A stretch of 64,000 nt of DNA from Massilia sp. YIM B02769 (GCF_030411995.1 NZ_JASNRC010000010.1:186001-250000), one strand, 5' to 3'; numbered from the stretch's first letter, positions 7,773-16,743 are shown. Notes: generated by a model from the letters alone, not told the origin. A program made the numbers and translations.

Positions 7773-7955
7773 TCAGTGATTCTGCTTCTGCTTGGCGCCG
7801 CCGCCGGCGCCTTCGCCGGTACCGGCGCGCACGCGCGATTTCTCGTCGTGGCTGCTCTTGTCTTCCTTGCCGGCGCGTTGTTTCTGCTGGTCTTGTTCCG
7901 ACAGACTGTCCGACTGCTTGTTCTGCGGGCTGCCGCCCGATTTGGACTGGCTCAT
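7773..7955 (-). CDS. 60-residue Gln/Lys/Ser-rich hydrophilic protein
   Basis: Starts MSQSKSGGSPQNKQSDSL and remains almost free of hydrophobic residues to its end (AKQKQNH), with a Gly-rich stretch TGEGAGGGA. GGA lies a few bases before the ATG. The composition resembles small hydrophilin or KGG-like stress proteins, but no family motif is certain. It stands alone between the gene at 7510-7683 and the hydrolase at 8086. Confidence 0.5.
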   Translation of the reverse strand: MSQSKSGGSPQNKQSDSLSEQDQQKQRAGKEDKSSHDEKSRVRAGTGEGAGGGAKQKQNH

Positions 7956-8085
7956 CCTGATCCTCCGTGGTTGTGAAAGGGTGACGTTTGGTGCAGCCTA
8001 GCATGGAAGAACCGCAAGGGTTTTCAATCGTGCGCGCGCGGCAAAGCCCGGTATAGTGGATGCTTTTCCAACCACATTTCTTGCG

Positions 8086-8997
8086 ATGAAGCTTCCCTTC
8101 CTGATCCTCGCCGCCCTGCTCCCCGGCATGGGCGCCGCCGCGCCGATGCAGCTGGCCGACTACATGGCCTTGACCGGCCCGGCGCCCGACGCCCATGTCG
8201 CCTACGGCCCGGCGCCCTCGCAGTATGCCGAGCTGTTCGTGCCGCAAGGCGCCGGCCCCTTCCCGGTGGCGGTGCTGGTGCACGGCGGCTGCTGGACCGC
8301 GAAGTTCGGCGGCATCGGCCAGCTGCGCAACATGGCCGGCGCCCTGCGCGAACGCGGCATCGCGGTGTGGAACGTGGAATACCGGCGCGTCGACGAAGCC
8401 GGCGGCGGCTATCCCGGCATGTACCTCGACATGCAGGACGCCCTGGCCGCCCTGGCGAAACAGGGCGCCGCGCATCCGCTCGACCTGGAACGCGTGATCG
8501 CGGTCGGCCATTCGGCCGGCGGCCAGCTGGTGCAGTGGATTGCCGGCCGCGCGCGCCTGCCCGCCAGCAGCGTGCTGTACCGCAAGGACGTGTTGCCGGT
8601 GCGCGCCGTGGTCAGCCTGGGCGGCCTGGCCGACCTGCGCCGCGAACGCGCATTGATCAAGGAAAGCTGCGGACGCGATACGCCGGAACTGGCCGGCGAA
8701 CCGAGCAGGGAGCGGCCGGATGTGTACGCCGACACGAATGCCGCCGAGCTGATGCCGAACGGCACCCACACCATCCTGGTGACGGGCGAACTGGACACTA
8801 TTTCGCCGCCGCGCGTGGCCCACGACTATGCCAGGCGCGCGCTGGCCGCCGGCGACAGCGCCGAGGTCGTCATCCTGCCGGGCGCCAGCCATTACGACGA
8901 GGTGGCCGCCACCTCGTTCGCCTGGCCGCAGGTGCTGGGCGCCATCGAGCGCGCGCTGGCTAGGACCGGGGCTGCCGCTTCGCCAAAGGCGCGCTGA
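8086..8997 (+). CDS. secreted alpha/beta hydrolase (esterase/lipase-like)
   Basis: 303 residues with an N-terminal signal peptide (MKLPFLILAALLPGMGAAAP). The fold is alpha/beta hydrolase of the carboxylesterase/BD-FAE type. Seen: oxyanion-hole motif HGGCW near residue 66, nucleophile motif GHSAGG near residue 141, an acidic residue in GELDTISPP and His in GASHYDE, completing a Ser-Asp-His triad. It probably cleaves an ester in the periplasm or outside; the substrate is unknown. The ATG at 8086 was chosen over 8056 because it begins the signal peptide. TATAGT at 8052 may be its -10 box. The last 38 bases overlap the convergent ferredoxin gene. Confidence 0.85.
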   Translation: MKLPFLILAALLPGMGAAAPMQLADYMALTGPAPDAHVAYGPAPSQYAELFVPQGAGPFPVAVLVHGGCWTAKFGGIGQLRNMAGALRERGIAVWNVEYRRVDEAGGGYPGMYLDMQDALAALAKQGAAHPLDLERVIAVGHSAGGQLVQWIAGRARLPASSVLYRKDVLPVRAVVSLGGLADLRRERALIKESCGRDTPELAGEPSRERPDVYADTNAAELMPNGTHTILVTGELDTISPPRVAHDYARRALAAGDSAEVVILPGASHYDEVAATSFAWPQVLGAIERALARTGAAASPKAR

Positions 8998-9256
8998 CCA
9001 CCACGTCGCCGAGGGGCACGGCGACGCAGGGCAACAGGTAGTGCTCGCGCTTTTCCTCGATCGACAGGCCCGGCCACTCGACCAGGTAGCGCACCGCGCC
9101 GCTTTCCAGGCGGCAGATGCAGGTGCGGCAAGTACCGTTGCGGCAGGAACTGGGCAACACGAAGCCGGCGGCCTCGGCCGCGTGCAGGATGGTCTTGCCA
9201 TCGGCGGGAAAGGCGCAGGCAAGCGGTTGCAGCGTGATTGTGGCATCGTGGCTCAT
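8960..9256 (-). CDS. 2Fe-2S ferredoxin
   Basis: 98 residues with a plant-type [2Fe-2S] domain. The cluster ligands are visible as C-x4-C-x2-C in SSCRNGTCRTCIC (residues about 38-46) plus a fourth Cys in YLLPCVAVP near residue 76. The protein is a small electron carrier, cytoplasmic, without partner reductase or oxygenase domains. No oxygenase gene is near, so its partner cannot be named. The 3' end overlaps the end of the hydrolase gene on the other strand by 38 bases. Confidence 0.88.
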   Translation of the reverse strand: MSHDATITLQPLACAFPADGKTILHAAEAAGFVLPSSCRNGTCRTCICRLESGAVRYLVEWPGLSIEEKREHYLLPCVAVPLGDVVVSAPLAKRQPRS

Positions 9257-9387
9257 GCCGGCGATTGTAGCGCCTGGGGCCGTGTGGGCGGCGGTGCGGC
9301 GGGAAATGCCTCAGTTCGTTTCCGCACAGACCGAACATGGCGGCGCGCCTACGCTGGAGTTTCCTTCAGTAAGTACGCAGGTGCCCC

Positions 9388-10395
9388 ATGCAAAAAATCA
9401 TTACCACGCTCGTCACCGCCGCTTTTGCCGGCGCCGCTTCCATCGCATCTGCCCAGGTTGCGGCTCCCGCCCAAGCTGCGGCCCCTGCCCAGGCGACTCC
9501 CGCCGCCCAGCCGGGCCAGGCCGCGCCGCTCGACGCCGCCGCCGAACGCGCCGAATTCGAGCGCCTGCTGCGCGCCCAGGTCCTGCTCGACCGCCTGCAT
9601 TTCTCGCCAGGCGAAATCGATGGCGCCTATGGCTCGAACATGCGCCAGGCCCTGGCCACCTTCCAGAAAACCCGCAACCTCGACGCCCATGGCAAGCTCG
9701 ACGACGCGACCTGGAACGCCCTCAACGCGGACACCACGCCCACCCTCACGGCCTACGTGCTGACCGGCGAGGATGTGAATGGTCCGTTTGTAAAAATTCC
9801 CGAAGACATGATGGAAAAGTCCAAGCTGGACAAGCTGGGCTATGCCTCGCCGCTCGAAGGCCTGGGCGAGAAATTCCACGCCAGCCCCGACCTGCTGGCG
9901 CGCCTGAACCCGGGCAAGAACTTCAACCGCGCCGGCGAGCAGATCGTGGTGCCGGCCGTGCACGGCGGCGCCCCGCTGCCGCAGGCGGCCAAGGTAGTAG
10001 TCAGCGACAGCCGCAAGGTGCTGATGCTGTTCGACAGCGCCGAGCGCCTGATCGCGCAGTATCCGGCCTCGACCGGCAGCGAGCACGATCCCCTGCCGGT
10101 GGGTAACTGGACCATCGAGGGCGTGCACCCGAACCCGACCTACCACTACAACCCGAAACTGTTCTGGGATGCCGACCCGAGCCACAAGAAGGCAACCGTC
10201 GCGGCCGGCCCGAACAACCCGGTGGGCGTGGCCTGGATCGATTTGTCGAAGCCGCACTACGGCATCCACGGCACGCCGGTGCCAAAGTTCATCGGCAAGA
10301 CGGAGTCGCACGGCTGCATCCGCCTGACCAACTGGAGCGCCGCCGCGGTGGCGCAGGTGGTGGGTGCGGGCACCAACGTCGTGTTGCAGGAATAA
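9388..10395 (+). CDS. L,D-transpeptidase with peptidoglycan-binding domain
   Basis: 335 residues. A signal peptide ([23 protein letters not shown]) is followed by an Ala/Pro/Gln-rich linker, a PG_binding_1 helix bundle (about 55-115, [21 protein letters not shown]), a LysM-like middle part and a YkuD domain at the C-terminus. The catalytic motif HGTP...SHGCIRL with the active Cys near residue 309 is intact. The enzyme forms 3-3 cross-links in peptidoglycan or attaches proteins to it, in the periplasm. It lies 41 bases before an M23 peptidase gene, so the two are probably co-transcribed and act together on the cell wall. Confidence 0.92.
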   Translation: MQKIITTLVTAAFAGAASIASAQVAAPAQAAAPAQATPAAQPGQAAPLDAAAERAEFERLLRAQVLLDRLHFSPGEIDGAYGSNMRQALATFQKTRNLDAHGKLDDATWNALNADTTPTLTAYVLTGEDVNGPFVKIPEDMMEKSKLDKLGYASPLEGLGEKFHASPDLLARLNPGKNFNRAGEQIVVPAVHGGAPLPQAAKVVVSDSRKVLMLFDSAERLIAQYPASTGSEHDPLPVGNWTIEGVHPNPTYHYNPKLFWDADPSHKKATVAAGPNNPVGVAWIDLSKPHYGIHGTPVPKFIGKTESHGCIRLTNWSAAAVAQVVGAGTNVVLQE

Positions 10396-10436
10396 GCGCT
10401 TCAATCACAAGTCGTTTTACTGAGCGGAGGTAGGTC

Positions 10437-11150
10437 ATGAGGTGGCTGGTCACTTTCTTGCTGGGCGTGCTGGTGGGTGCGGGTGGGCTGTTCGTCTACC
10501 TGCGCGAGATCGCGGATGCACCGGATCCGATCATCACCGATGGCGGCGCCCTGCCCGCACCGCCGTCCGCCCCGGCGGCGGGGGCCGCTGCGGCGCCAGG
10601 TGCAGCTGCGGCGGACACCGTGCAGACCGACCTGGTCGACGCCGACCTGCCGATCCGCCCTGCCCCGCAAGCCTCGACCGGCACCCCGTCCGCGCCGGAG
10701 CTGACCGCCGATGGCGACATCCCGGGCAAGCTGCTGGTGCCGGTCGCAGGCATCGCGTTTGCGCAATTGACCGATACCTTCGACCAGCCGCGTGGGCAGG
10801 AACGGCATCACGAAGCGCTGGATATCATGGCGCCGACCGGGACACCGGTGCGCGCGGCCGGCGATGGGCGGGTGGTGAAGCTGTTTAACAGCAAGCCGGG
10901 TGGGATTACGCTGTACCAGTTCGATCCTGCCGAGAAGCATGCCTATTATTACGCGCATCTAGAGCGGTATGCGGAGGGTGTGAAGGAAGGCATGCAGGTC
11001 AAGCGCGGGGATGTGATCGGGTATGTGGGGGCGAGCGGGAATGCGGATCCGAATGCGCCGCATCTGCATTTTGCGGTGGTGGCCTTGACGCCGGAGAAGC
11101 AGTGGTGGAAAGGGACGCCGGTGAATCCGTATCCGATGTTGGGGGATTGA
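10437..11150 (+). CDS. M23 (LytM-type) peptidoglycan peptidase
   Basis: 237 residues with one N-terminal membrane anchor (WLVTFLLGVLVGAGGLFVYL) and an Ala/Pro-rich spacer. The M23 domain occupies about residues 105-237. Zinc ligands are visible in HHEALDIMAPTGTPV (HxxxD) and in HLHF near residue 208. It should cut peptide cross-links in peptidoglycan or, if inactive, activate an amidase; the motifs look active. GGAGG stands six bases before the ATG. The 3' third uses noticeably more G-ending codons than the first part. Operon with the L,D-transpeptidase upstream. Confidence 0.88.
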   Translation: MRWLVTFLLGVLVGAGGLFVYLREIADAPDPIITDGGALPAPPSAPAAGAAAAPGAAAADTVQTDLVDADLPIRPAPQASTGTPSAPELTADGDIPGKLLVPVAGIAFAQLTDTFDQPRGQERHHEALDIMAPTGTPVRAAGDGRVVKLFNSKPGGITLYQFDPAEKHAYYYAHLERYAEGVKEGMQVKRGDVIGYVGASGNADPNAPHLHFAVVALTPEKQWWKGTPVNPYPMLGD

Positions 11151-11197
11151 AGGCTTCGCCTGGCCGGGGAATTCATGCTGGCGGGGGACGGATATTC

Positions 11198-11403
11198 GTA
11201 CGGTGGGCACTCCGTGCCCACGCGGTGACGGGCGTCTCCTTGCGGCTACGTGTAGAGATGTGTCGCTCGCGACGTCTCCGGAAGCCGTGATCGTTCGTGG
11301 CCGCAGGATGCGAAGCGAGCGATGATTCGCGACACGTGTCCGGGCTTGGAGCACGTCACCGCGTGGGCACGGGGTGCCTAGCGCGGCCCGGCCCACCCTA
11401 CGG
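11198..11403. repeat. intergenic palindromes between M23 and M4 genes
   Basis: The 305-base gap 11151-11455 holds no gene. It has one intact palindrome (11198-11225, GTACGGTGGGCAC-TCC-GTGCCCACGCGG) and one broken copy (11360-11403) whose right arm is interrupted by about 13 bases (TAGCGCGGCCCGG). No clear terminator was found. Confidence 0.8.
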
Positions 11404-11455
11404 GAGGCGCAAACGATGGAACATCGCCGCGAGGTCGCGGTGAACGACATCCATT

Positions 11456-13261
11456 TTATGGCGCCACTTCATCCACATCCGCGCCGACATTGATCGCGGC
11501 ATAGGCGCGCTGCACCGCAATCGCCTCGGCACTCGCCACGCCATACAACTCCTGCGCCGCCTCGACCATTTTCTCGCGCGCCTGGGCGTAGTTGGTGCTG
11601 GAGGTGAACTTGGTGGTATTTGCCTTGAACCAGATCCGGAACGCCTTGTCGGTGCCGATGCCGCTCATGGCCAGCGGCGACTTGACCAGGTACTTGCTGT
11701 AGTAATCCCCGTCCTTGTCCGCCTTCGAGCCCTGCGACAGGAAATAGAACATCCGGTTGTTCGGCCCGCTGCTGTAGTGGACGTCGAGGCGGCGCAACGA
11801 CGTGCTCCAGGCGTCCGGGCTGCTGCCGTCCTTGCTGGGGCGGAACATCCAGCGCAGCGGCATCTGTTCGCGGCTGAGCTCGGTGCCCAGCATCCAGTCG
11901 TTGCCGGCGTTCGGGATCGCCTCGCCCTTGCCGCCGGCGCGCGCGTAGGCTTCGACGATCTCGCCGCCGATGTCGGAACTCGATTCGTTCAGGCCGCCAG
12001 ATTCGCCTGAATACACGAGATCCGAGGTGGCGGCCGTCACGCCGTGGCCCATCTCGTGGCCGATCACGTCGATCGAGCCGAGGCTGGTGAAGCTGGAGCC
12101 GTCGCCGATGAACATGCAGGCGCAGGTGTCGCTGTAATAGGCGTTGTCGTAGGCCGTGTTGACGTGCACGGCGATGTAGGTGGCGGTGTTGTGGCCGTCC
12201 AGCGATTGCCAGCCGAGCACGTTCTTCAGGGCGTCGTAGGTGTTCATCAGGCCCCACATGGCATTCACCGCGGCGGTTTGCCCGTTCTCGTTCGTGGTGC
12301 TGCCGCCGCGCACGTACTGCTTGCCGTCGCCCCAGGTGTTGGTGGAATTCGTGTACATCTTGCCGGCGCTGCTGCTGTTGTTGGCGTTCGTGATCGCCAT
12401 CGCGCCATGGGCGCCGCCGGTGCCGCGCTCGGGGTCGAGCATGCGGTAGCTGCCGTCGGCCAGCGTGGTGCTGATCGGGACGTCGCCGTTGTACTGGCTC
12501 TTGCCGACGCCGATCACGCTCTGCACCATGTTCCAGCGGTCGATGATGCGGGCATCCTTCGCGCTGACGATGGTGTCGTAGTACAGCGGCCTGCCGTTCT
12601 GCTGCATGCGCGTGCGGACCAGGTAGGCCAGTTCGTAATGGTCGACCACCTCGACCACGTCGACGGCGTTCAGCTCGGCTTCCAGCTTGTCGGCGGCGCC
12701 GGGGGTGCGCTCGATGCGCATCACCGGGTAGATCAGGAGTTCGGCGGTTGGCGGTGCCACGTGGGTGGCTGCCGGGGCGCCGCCGCTGGCGGCGGCGCTA
12801 GTTGCCGGCACTGTCGCGGCGACGGCGGCATCGATGGCGGCCCTGGAAAAGATCGCCGGCTTGACGCTGAAATCGGCCGTCATCGGACGCAGGCGGTTGG
12901 CACTGCCGCGGCCCAGGTGCAGGCGCCGTTCCGAGGCGGCCTCCGAGACGATGGCCCCGGCCGTGTCGAGCACCACCACCGATTCCGAGCCGAAGATGCG
13001 CAGGCCCTTGTAGGTGTGGGCGGCGCGCACTACCTGGGTGCCCTGCACGCCCGGGTGCTGCCGGGTCACGACGAAGCTGTGGTTGTTGTCGAGTCCGCGG
13101 CTGGCGCGCGCCGCCGCCAGTGCCGACACCAGGGCCGCGTTGGCCTGCGCGGAGGCAGCCTTGGGCGAACTCATCATCGGCGCCGCCGTCGCGTCGGCAA
13201 GCGGCAAGGCGCACAGCGACGCGCACAGCAGCGCCGCAGGCAGTGTTCTACGGTGAGTCAT
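11456..13261 (-). CDS. secreted M4 (thermolysin-family) metalloprotease
   Basis: 601 residues. A signal peptide (about 1-27) is followed by a propeptide with FTP/PepSY-like features (QVVRAAHTYKGLRIFGSESVVV), which keeps the enzyme inactive until secreted. The M4 catalytic domain starts near residue 270. Zinc-binding HEMGH lies near residue 400, followed by the third ligand Glu in GGLNESSSDIGGE. The C-terminal helical part carries the YYSSGPNNRMFYFL block. The length matches the family, with no extra C-terminal domain. The enzyme digests extracellular protein, probably for nutrition. It is monocistronic; the region 13262-13354 upstream shows no clear promoter. Confidence 0.93.
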   Translation of the reverse strand: MTHRRTLPAALLCASLCALPLADATAAPMMSSPKAASAQANAALVSALAAARASRGLDNNHSFVVTRQHPGVQGTQVVRAAHTYKGLRIFGSESVVVLDTAGAIVSEAASERRLHLGRGSANRLRPMTADFSVKPAIFSRAAIDAAVAATVPATSAAASGGAPAATHVAPPTAELLIYPVMRIERTPGAADKLEAELNAVDVVEVVDHYELAYLVRTRMQQNGRPLYYDTIVSAKDARIIDRWNMVQSVIGVGKSQYNGDVPISTTLADGSYRMLDPERGTGGAHGAMAITNANNSSSAGKMYTNSTNTWGDGKQYVRGGSTTNENGQTAAVNAMWGLMNTYDALKNVLGWQSLDGHNTATYIAVHVNTAYDNAYYSDTCACMFIGDGSSFTSLGSIDVIGHEMGHGVTAATSDLVYSGESGGLNESSSDIGGEIVEAYARAGGKGEAIPNAGNDWMLGTELSREQMPLRWMFRPSKDGSSPDAWSTSLRRLDVHYSSGPNNRMFYFLSQGSKADKDGDYYSKYLVKSPLAMSGIGTDKAFRIWFKANTTKFTSSTNYAQAREKMVEAAQELYGVASAEAIAVQRAYAAINVGADVDEVAP

Positions 13262-13354
13262 CTCGTCTCCCTTCGAATCGCGCCGGCCGCACAGGCGAAC
13301 CGGTAACCCTCGAAGTGTGGACGAGCTTCATTCGAACTTATTGCTTAAACGCAA

Positions 13355-13397
13355 GAAGCCCCGTCCCTTGCGCCTGGGCGCAACGGACGGGGCTTTC
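13355..13397 (-). terminator. long-stem terminator of the 13415-14071 gene
   Basis: On the minus strand GCCCCGTCC and GGACGGGGC pair, with a second inner stem TTGCGCC/GGCGCAA, followed by TTCTTG. The T run is short, but the double stem and the position right after the stop codon support a terminator. Confidence 0.75.
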
Positions 13398-13414
13398 CCG
13401 CTACACTGCCCGGA

Positions 13415-14071
13415 TCAGTCCCAGCGCTCGTGACGCTGGTAACGGTCGTCGTCCTTCCGCTTGAGCAGGAAATAAGCCGCGGCGCCGATGGCGCCGGCAA
13501 TCGCGACTTTCTTGGCCAGGCCCGCCTTGTTGTGCTGCCATTCGGACTTGATCCCCATTTCGCCGAGGATGTTTGGCACGTGGCCATGGGCCAGGTCGTC
13601 GACCACGCCCTCGACCACCTGCACGCGGTCGGCGGCCAGCAACAGCAGCCAGCGGCGGATATCGTTCTCGGTCATGCTGAAGGCGGCGCGCCGGATCATG
13701 CCCGACACGCCCGACGGCGGCTGGACGGTGCCGAACACCTGGGTGATGCCGGGGCGTTCGGTCGAGACCAGCACCTCGACGTTCTGCGGCTGCGGCGAGG
13801 GTTCGGCGATGTCGGCCGGGGTGTAGCGCGGCGGCGTGCGTTCCATCGGCACGGCGGGACGGTTTTCGCGCTCGAGGTCGGCGCCCCAGCCCTTGATGTG
13901 GCTCAGCTGCTCGCGGGTCGGACGATTCGCCCGTACCTGCGGCTGCACCTCGCTCGTGTGGCCGTGGTGGCAGGGCTGGTCGAGGTCGTGGCTGCAGCCC
14001 GCGTGGCCGTCGAGTTTGTTCAGGCCGGCAGGGGTTTCCATGCTGCGGTTTTCCGTGCTTCGGTTTTCCAT
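13415..14071 (-). CDS. unknown protein in operon with zinc dehydrogenase
   Basis: 218 residues. The ATG at 14071 has AAGGAG six bases upstream, so it is preferred to the start at 14095. The N-terminal 90 residues are polar with a His/Cys-rich patch (GCSHDLDQPCHHGHTS), perhaps metal-binding. The middle holds a helical domain (TENDIRRWLLLLAADRVQVVEGVVDDL), and the C-terminus has one membrane helix (VAIAGAIGAAAYFLL) followed by a basic RKDDDRYQRHER tail. I do not recognise the family. It starts ten bases after the dehydrogenase stop, so both come from one transcript. A role in aldehyde or stress response is a guess from context. Confidence 0.65.
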   Translation of the reverse strand: MENRSTENRSMETPAGLNKLDGHAGCSHDLDQPCHHGHTSEVQPQVRANRPTREQLSHIKGWGADLERENRPAVPMERTPPRYTPADIAEPSPQPQNVEVLVSTERPGITQVFGTVQPPSGVSGMIRRAAFSMTENDIRRWLLLLAADRVQVVEGVVDDLAHGHVPNILGEMGIKSEWQHNKAGLAKKVAIAGAIGAAAYFLLKRKDDDRYQRHERWD

Positions 14072-14081
14072 GCTTGACTCC

Positions 14082-15266
14082 TTATTTCGCAGCACTCGCC
14101 GTCACCGCCCGCACCTCGTGGGCGCGGGGCGGGATCAGGATCGGCTTGATGCAGTTGTCCAGTTTGCTCGAGAAGATGTGATAGGCGTCCGACACTTCTT
14201 CCAGCGGAATGCGGTGGGTGATGATCTGCTTCGGATCGATATGCCCGGCGCGGATGTGCTCGATCAGGCGCGGCAGGTGGCGCTTGACGCTGGCCTGGTT
14301 CATGCGCAGGGTCAGGCCCTTGTTCAGGGCGTTACCGATCGGCACGGCGTTGAAGGTCGGGCCGTACACGCCAACGATCGAAACGTTGCCGCCCTTGCGC
14401 ACCGAGTTGATGCACCAGTGCAGCACGGTGGCGGCGCCGGCCTGCATCTTCAGCAGGCGGCCGGTGACGGTCTGGGCCACGCTGCCGGCCGCATCGCCGC
14501 CGACCGCGTCGATGCAGACGTCGGCGCCGAGCCAGTCGGTCATCTTCTTGATGTGCAGGGCCATGTCGCCCACGTCCTTGAAATTGACGACTTCGCACTG
14601 GGCATAGCGCTTGACGAATTCCAGGCGGTACTCGAGTTCGTCGACCACGATCACGCGGCCGGCGCCGAACAGCCAGGCCGACTTGGCGGCAAAGATGCCG
14701 ACCGGGCCGGCGCCGAACACGACCACGGTGTCGCCTTCCTTGATGCTGCCCATCTCGGCGGCCTGGTAGCCGGTGGGCAGCGCGTCGGTCAGCAGGACGG
14801 CGTCGTCGTCGACGATGTCGTCGGGGATGATCATCGGGCCGACATCGGCCATCGGCACGCGCACGTACTCGGCCTGGCCGCCGTCGTAGCCGCCGGCCGT
14901 GTGCGAGTAGCCGTAGATGGCGCCGACGGCGGTGGCTTCCGCGTTCACGTTGTGGCAGTTACTGTAGAGTTCTTTCTGGCAGAAGAAGCAGGACCCGCAG
15001 AAAATATTGAACGGCACCAGCACGCGGTCGCCCACCTTCAGGTTCTGCACGCCGGAGCCGACGTCCTCGACGATGCCGATGAACTCGTGGCCGAAGGTGT
15101 GGCCGACACGGGTATCGGGCACCATGCCGTGGTACAGGTGCAGGTCGGAGCCGCAGATGCAGGAGCGTGTGACGCGCACGATGGCGTCGCCCGGATGTTC
15201 GATGACCGGGTCGGGCTTGTGTTGGGCGCGCACGCGGTAGGGTCCGCGGTAATTCATTGCCAGCAT
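14082..15266 (-). CDS. zinc-dependent alcohol/formaldehyde dehydrogenase
   Basis: 394 residues of the medium-chain dehydrogenase family, closest by length and motifs to glutathione-independent formaldehyde dehydrogenases. Seen: catalytic zinc ligands in CICGSDLHLYHG and GHTFGHEFIG, a structural zinc lobe CGSCFFCQKELYSNC, and the NAD-binding motif VVFGAGPVGIFAA near residue 185. It should oxidise an aldehyde or alcohol with NAD in the cytoplasm; the substrate is not shown by sequence. Start: GAGGAGG just before ATG 15266 favours this start over the Met three codons later. It is the first gene of a two-gene operon, and an AT-rich inverted repeat lies about 100 bases upstream. Confidence 0.88.
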   Translation of the reverse strand: MLAMNYRGPYRVRAQHKPDPVIEHPGDAIVRVTRSCICGSDLHLYHGMVPDTRVGHTFGHEFIGIVEDVGSGVQNLKVGDRVLVPFNIFCGSCFFCQKELYSNCHNVNAEATAVGAIYGYSHTAGGYDGGQAEYVRVPMADVGPMIIPDDIVDDDAVLLTDALPTGYQAAEMGSIKEGDTVVVFGAGPVGIFAAKSAWLFGAGRVIVVDELEYRLEFVKRYAQCEVVNFKDVGDMALHIKKMTDWLGADVCIDAVGGDAAGSVAQTVTGRLLKMQAGAATVLHWCINSVRKGGNVSIVGVYGPTFNAVPIGNALNKGLTLRMNQASVKRHLPRLIEHIRAGHIDPKQIITHRIPLEEVSDAYHIFSSKLDNCIKPILIPPRAHEVRAVTASAAK

Positions 15267-15366
15267 AATTCCTCCTCGAAAGTGTGCGAAATGCCCGCGT
15301 CATGCGGGCATCCAGTTCTTCCAAGCTTATGCCAGAACACCAAGGAGCACGTTACCCTCAAGATAG

Positions 15367-15409
15367 AATATGCAAATATTTGTCGGCGCAACGGACATAT
15401 CTGCATATT
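15367..15409. promoter_or_regulatory. AT-rich inverted repeat upstream of the dehydrogenase
   Basis: Arms AATATGCA (15367-15374) and TGCATATT (15402-15409) are perfect; the match continues imperfectly inward (AATAT/ATAT, then TGTC/GACA) for about 17 bases per arm. It lies between the stop of the YpfJ-type gene and the dehydrogenase start, in an AT-rich island. It may be an operator, or a weak terminator of the upstream gene; no T run follows. Confidence 0.45.
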
Positions 15410-15464
15410 TTATTCACGTCAGGAAATCACCCATTCCACGTGGCAGCGCCACCTTCCTCGCTCG

Positions 15465-16358
15465 CTACAGCTGGCGCGTGTCGAAGGTATTGCACTGCTG
15501 GACGTCGCCGCTGTCGATGCCGCGCCGGAACCAGCGCACCCGCTGCGCCGAGCTGCCGTGCGTGAACGAATCCGGCACCACGGTGCCCTGCGACTGGCGC
15601 TGCAGGGCGTCGTCGCCGATGGCGGTGGCGGCGGCCAGCGCGGTCTCGACGTCGCCGCTTTCCAGGATCGCCTTCTTCTGATTGGTGCGGTTGGCCCAGA
15701 CGCCGGCCAGGCAATCGGCCTGCAGCTCCAGGCGCACGGACAAGGCATTGCCCTGCTTCTCGGAGGCGTTCTGCTGGGCGTTGTGCACCTGGTCGGAAAT
15801 GCCGAGCAGGTTCTGCACGTGGTGCCCGACTTCGTGGGCAATCACGTAGGCCTGGGCGAATTCGCCGGCGACGTTGAAGCGCTGCTGCATCAGGCGGAAG
15901 AAGCTGAGGTCGATGTAGACGGTCTGGTCCGGCGGGCAATAGAAGGGACCGGTGGCGCTGTTGCCAGCGCCGCAGGCGGTGTCGGTGCGGCCTTCGAACA
16001 ATACGAGGCGCGGCGGCTGGTAGGTCTTGCCCTGTTCGCTGAACAGCGGGGTCCAGGCTTCCTCGGTATAGGCCAGCACGGTGCGCACGAAGCGCGACTC
16101 GCGGTCGGTGGCCCGCGGCGCATCGGCCTGGGGCGCTCGCTGCACCTGCGGCGCGGGAGCGCCGCCTCCGCCGCCGAGCAGGCCGAGCACCACGCGCGGA
16201 TCGACGCCGAAGAAGATCGACGCCACCAGCGCGATCGCCACCGTGCCGAGGCCGATCGAGCGCCCGCCCAAACCAAACCCGCCAAAGCCGCCCCCGCCGC
16301 CGCCCTGGCCCCGGCGGTCCTCGACGTTGTCGCTCTCGCGGTCACCTTCCCACCTCAT
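15465..16358 (-). CDS. ypfJ: YpfJ-family neutral zinc metallopeptidase
   Basis: 297 residues. A Gly-rich cytoplasmic N-terminus (DRRGQGGGGGGFGG) is followed by one membrane helix (IGLGTVAIALVASIFFG) and a periplasmic peptidase domain. Zinc motif HEVGHHVQNLLG lies near residue 175, with YCPPDQTVYIDLSFF before it and the LELQADCLAGVW block after it, all typical of the family. The family is widespread but its substrate is unknown. The start overlaps the stop of a small upstream gene as ATGA, pointing to coupled translation. The symbol is given by family likeness only. Confidence 0.88.
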   Translation of the reverse strand: MRWEGDRESDNVEDRRGQGGGGGGFGGFGLGGRSIGLGTVAIALVASIFFGVDPRVVLGLLGGGGGAPAPQVQRAPQADAPRATDRESRFVRTVLAYTEEAWTPLFSEQGKTYQPPRLVLFEGRTDTACGAGNSATGPFYCPPDQTVYIDLSFFRLMQQRFNVAGEFAQAYVIAHEVGHHVQNLLGISDQVHNAQQNASEKQGNALSVRLELQADCLAGVWANRTNQKKAILESGDVETALAAATAIGDDALQRQSQGTVVPDSFTHGSSAQRVRWFRRGIDSGDVQQCNTFDTRQL

Positions 16359-16531
16359 CGCGACCGCCGCAGGTTGGTAGAGTTCATGCTTTCGCGGGCA
16401 TCCTTGGTACGGAATTCCTCGTCGACGGCGAGGCCGGCGCGGGCCTCGTCGTTCAGCTGGCGTTCGTTGCGTTCGCGCTCGACTTCACGGTCGATACGCG
16501 CGTGTTCCTGGTCCGGTAACAGTGGCTTCAT
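16355..16531 (-). CDS. 58-residue charged protein coupled to YpfJ
   Basis: Reads MKPLLPDQEHARIDREVERE and continues almost entirely charged (ERNERQLNDEARAGLAVDEEF). It forms one long predicted helix. AAGGA lies five bases before the ATG at 16531. The stop TGA shares four bases with the start of the peptidase gene (ATGA), so the two are very likely made together. No domain recognised; it could be a partner or an unrelated stress protein. Confidence 0.65.
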   Translation of the reverse strand: MKPLLPDQEHARIDREVERERNERQLNDEARAGLAVDEEFRTKDARESMNSTNLRRSR

Positions 16532-16743
16532 GATGATCCTTGTGCTGGAAATGTTTACCCCAACGCGCAGCCGGCGGCTTGCCGGTCTGGGCATGGTAGC
16601 AGTATGGATGCGGCCCGGGCGCCGGTATGTTCGGGCATTCACATAATCCTCTTACTGCCGGGTCAGGCATTGCGGCGCCTGCTCCTGCACGCTATGTGCG
16701 CGAGCGAACAGAGTAGCCGGGGCGAATCCACGATGCTCGGGTC

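Noticed and set aside
13836..16646. A 936-codon plus-strand frame across the dehydrogenase and YpfJ genes
   Set aside because: It runs through three well-supported minus-strand genes and their gaps; composition is typical of a shadow.
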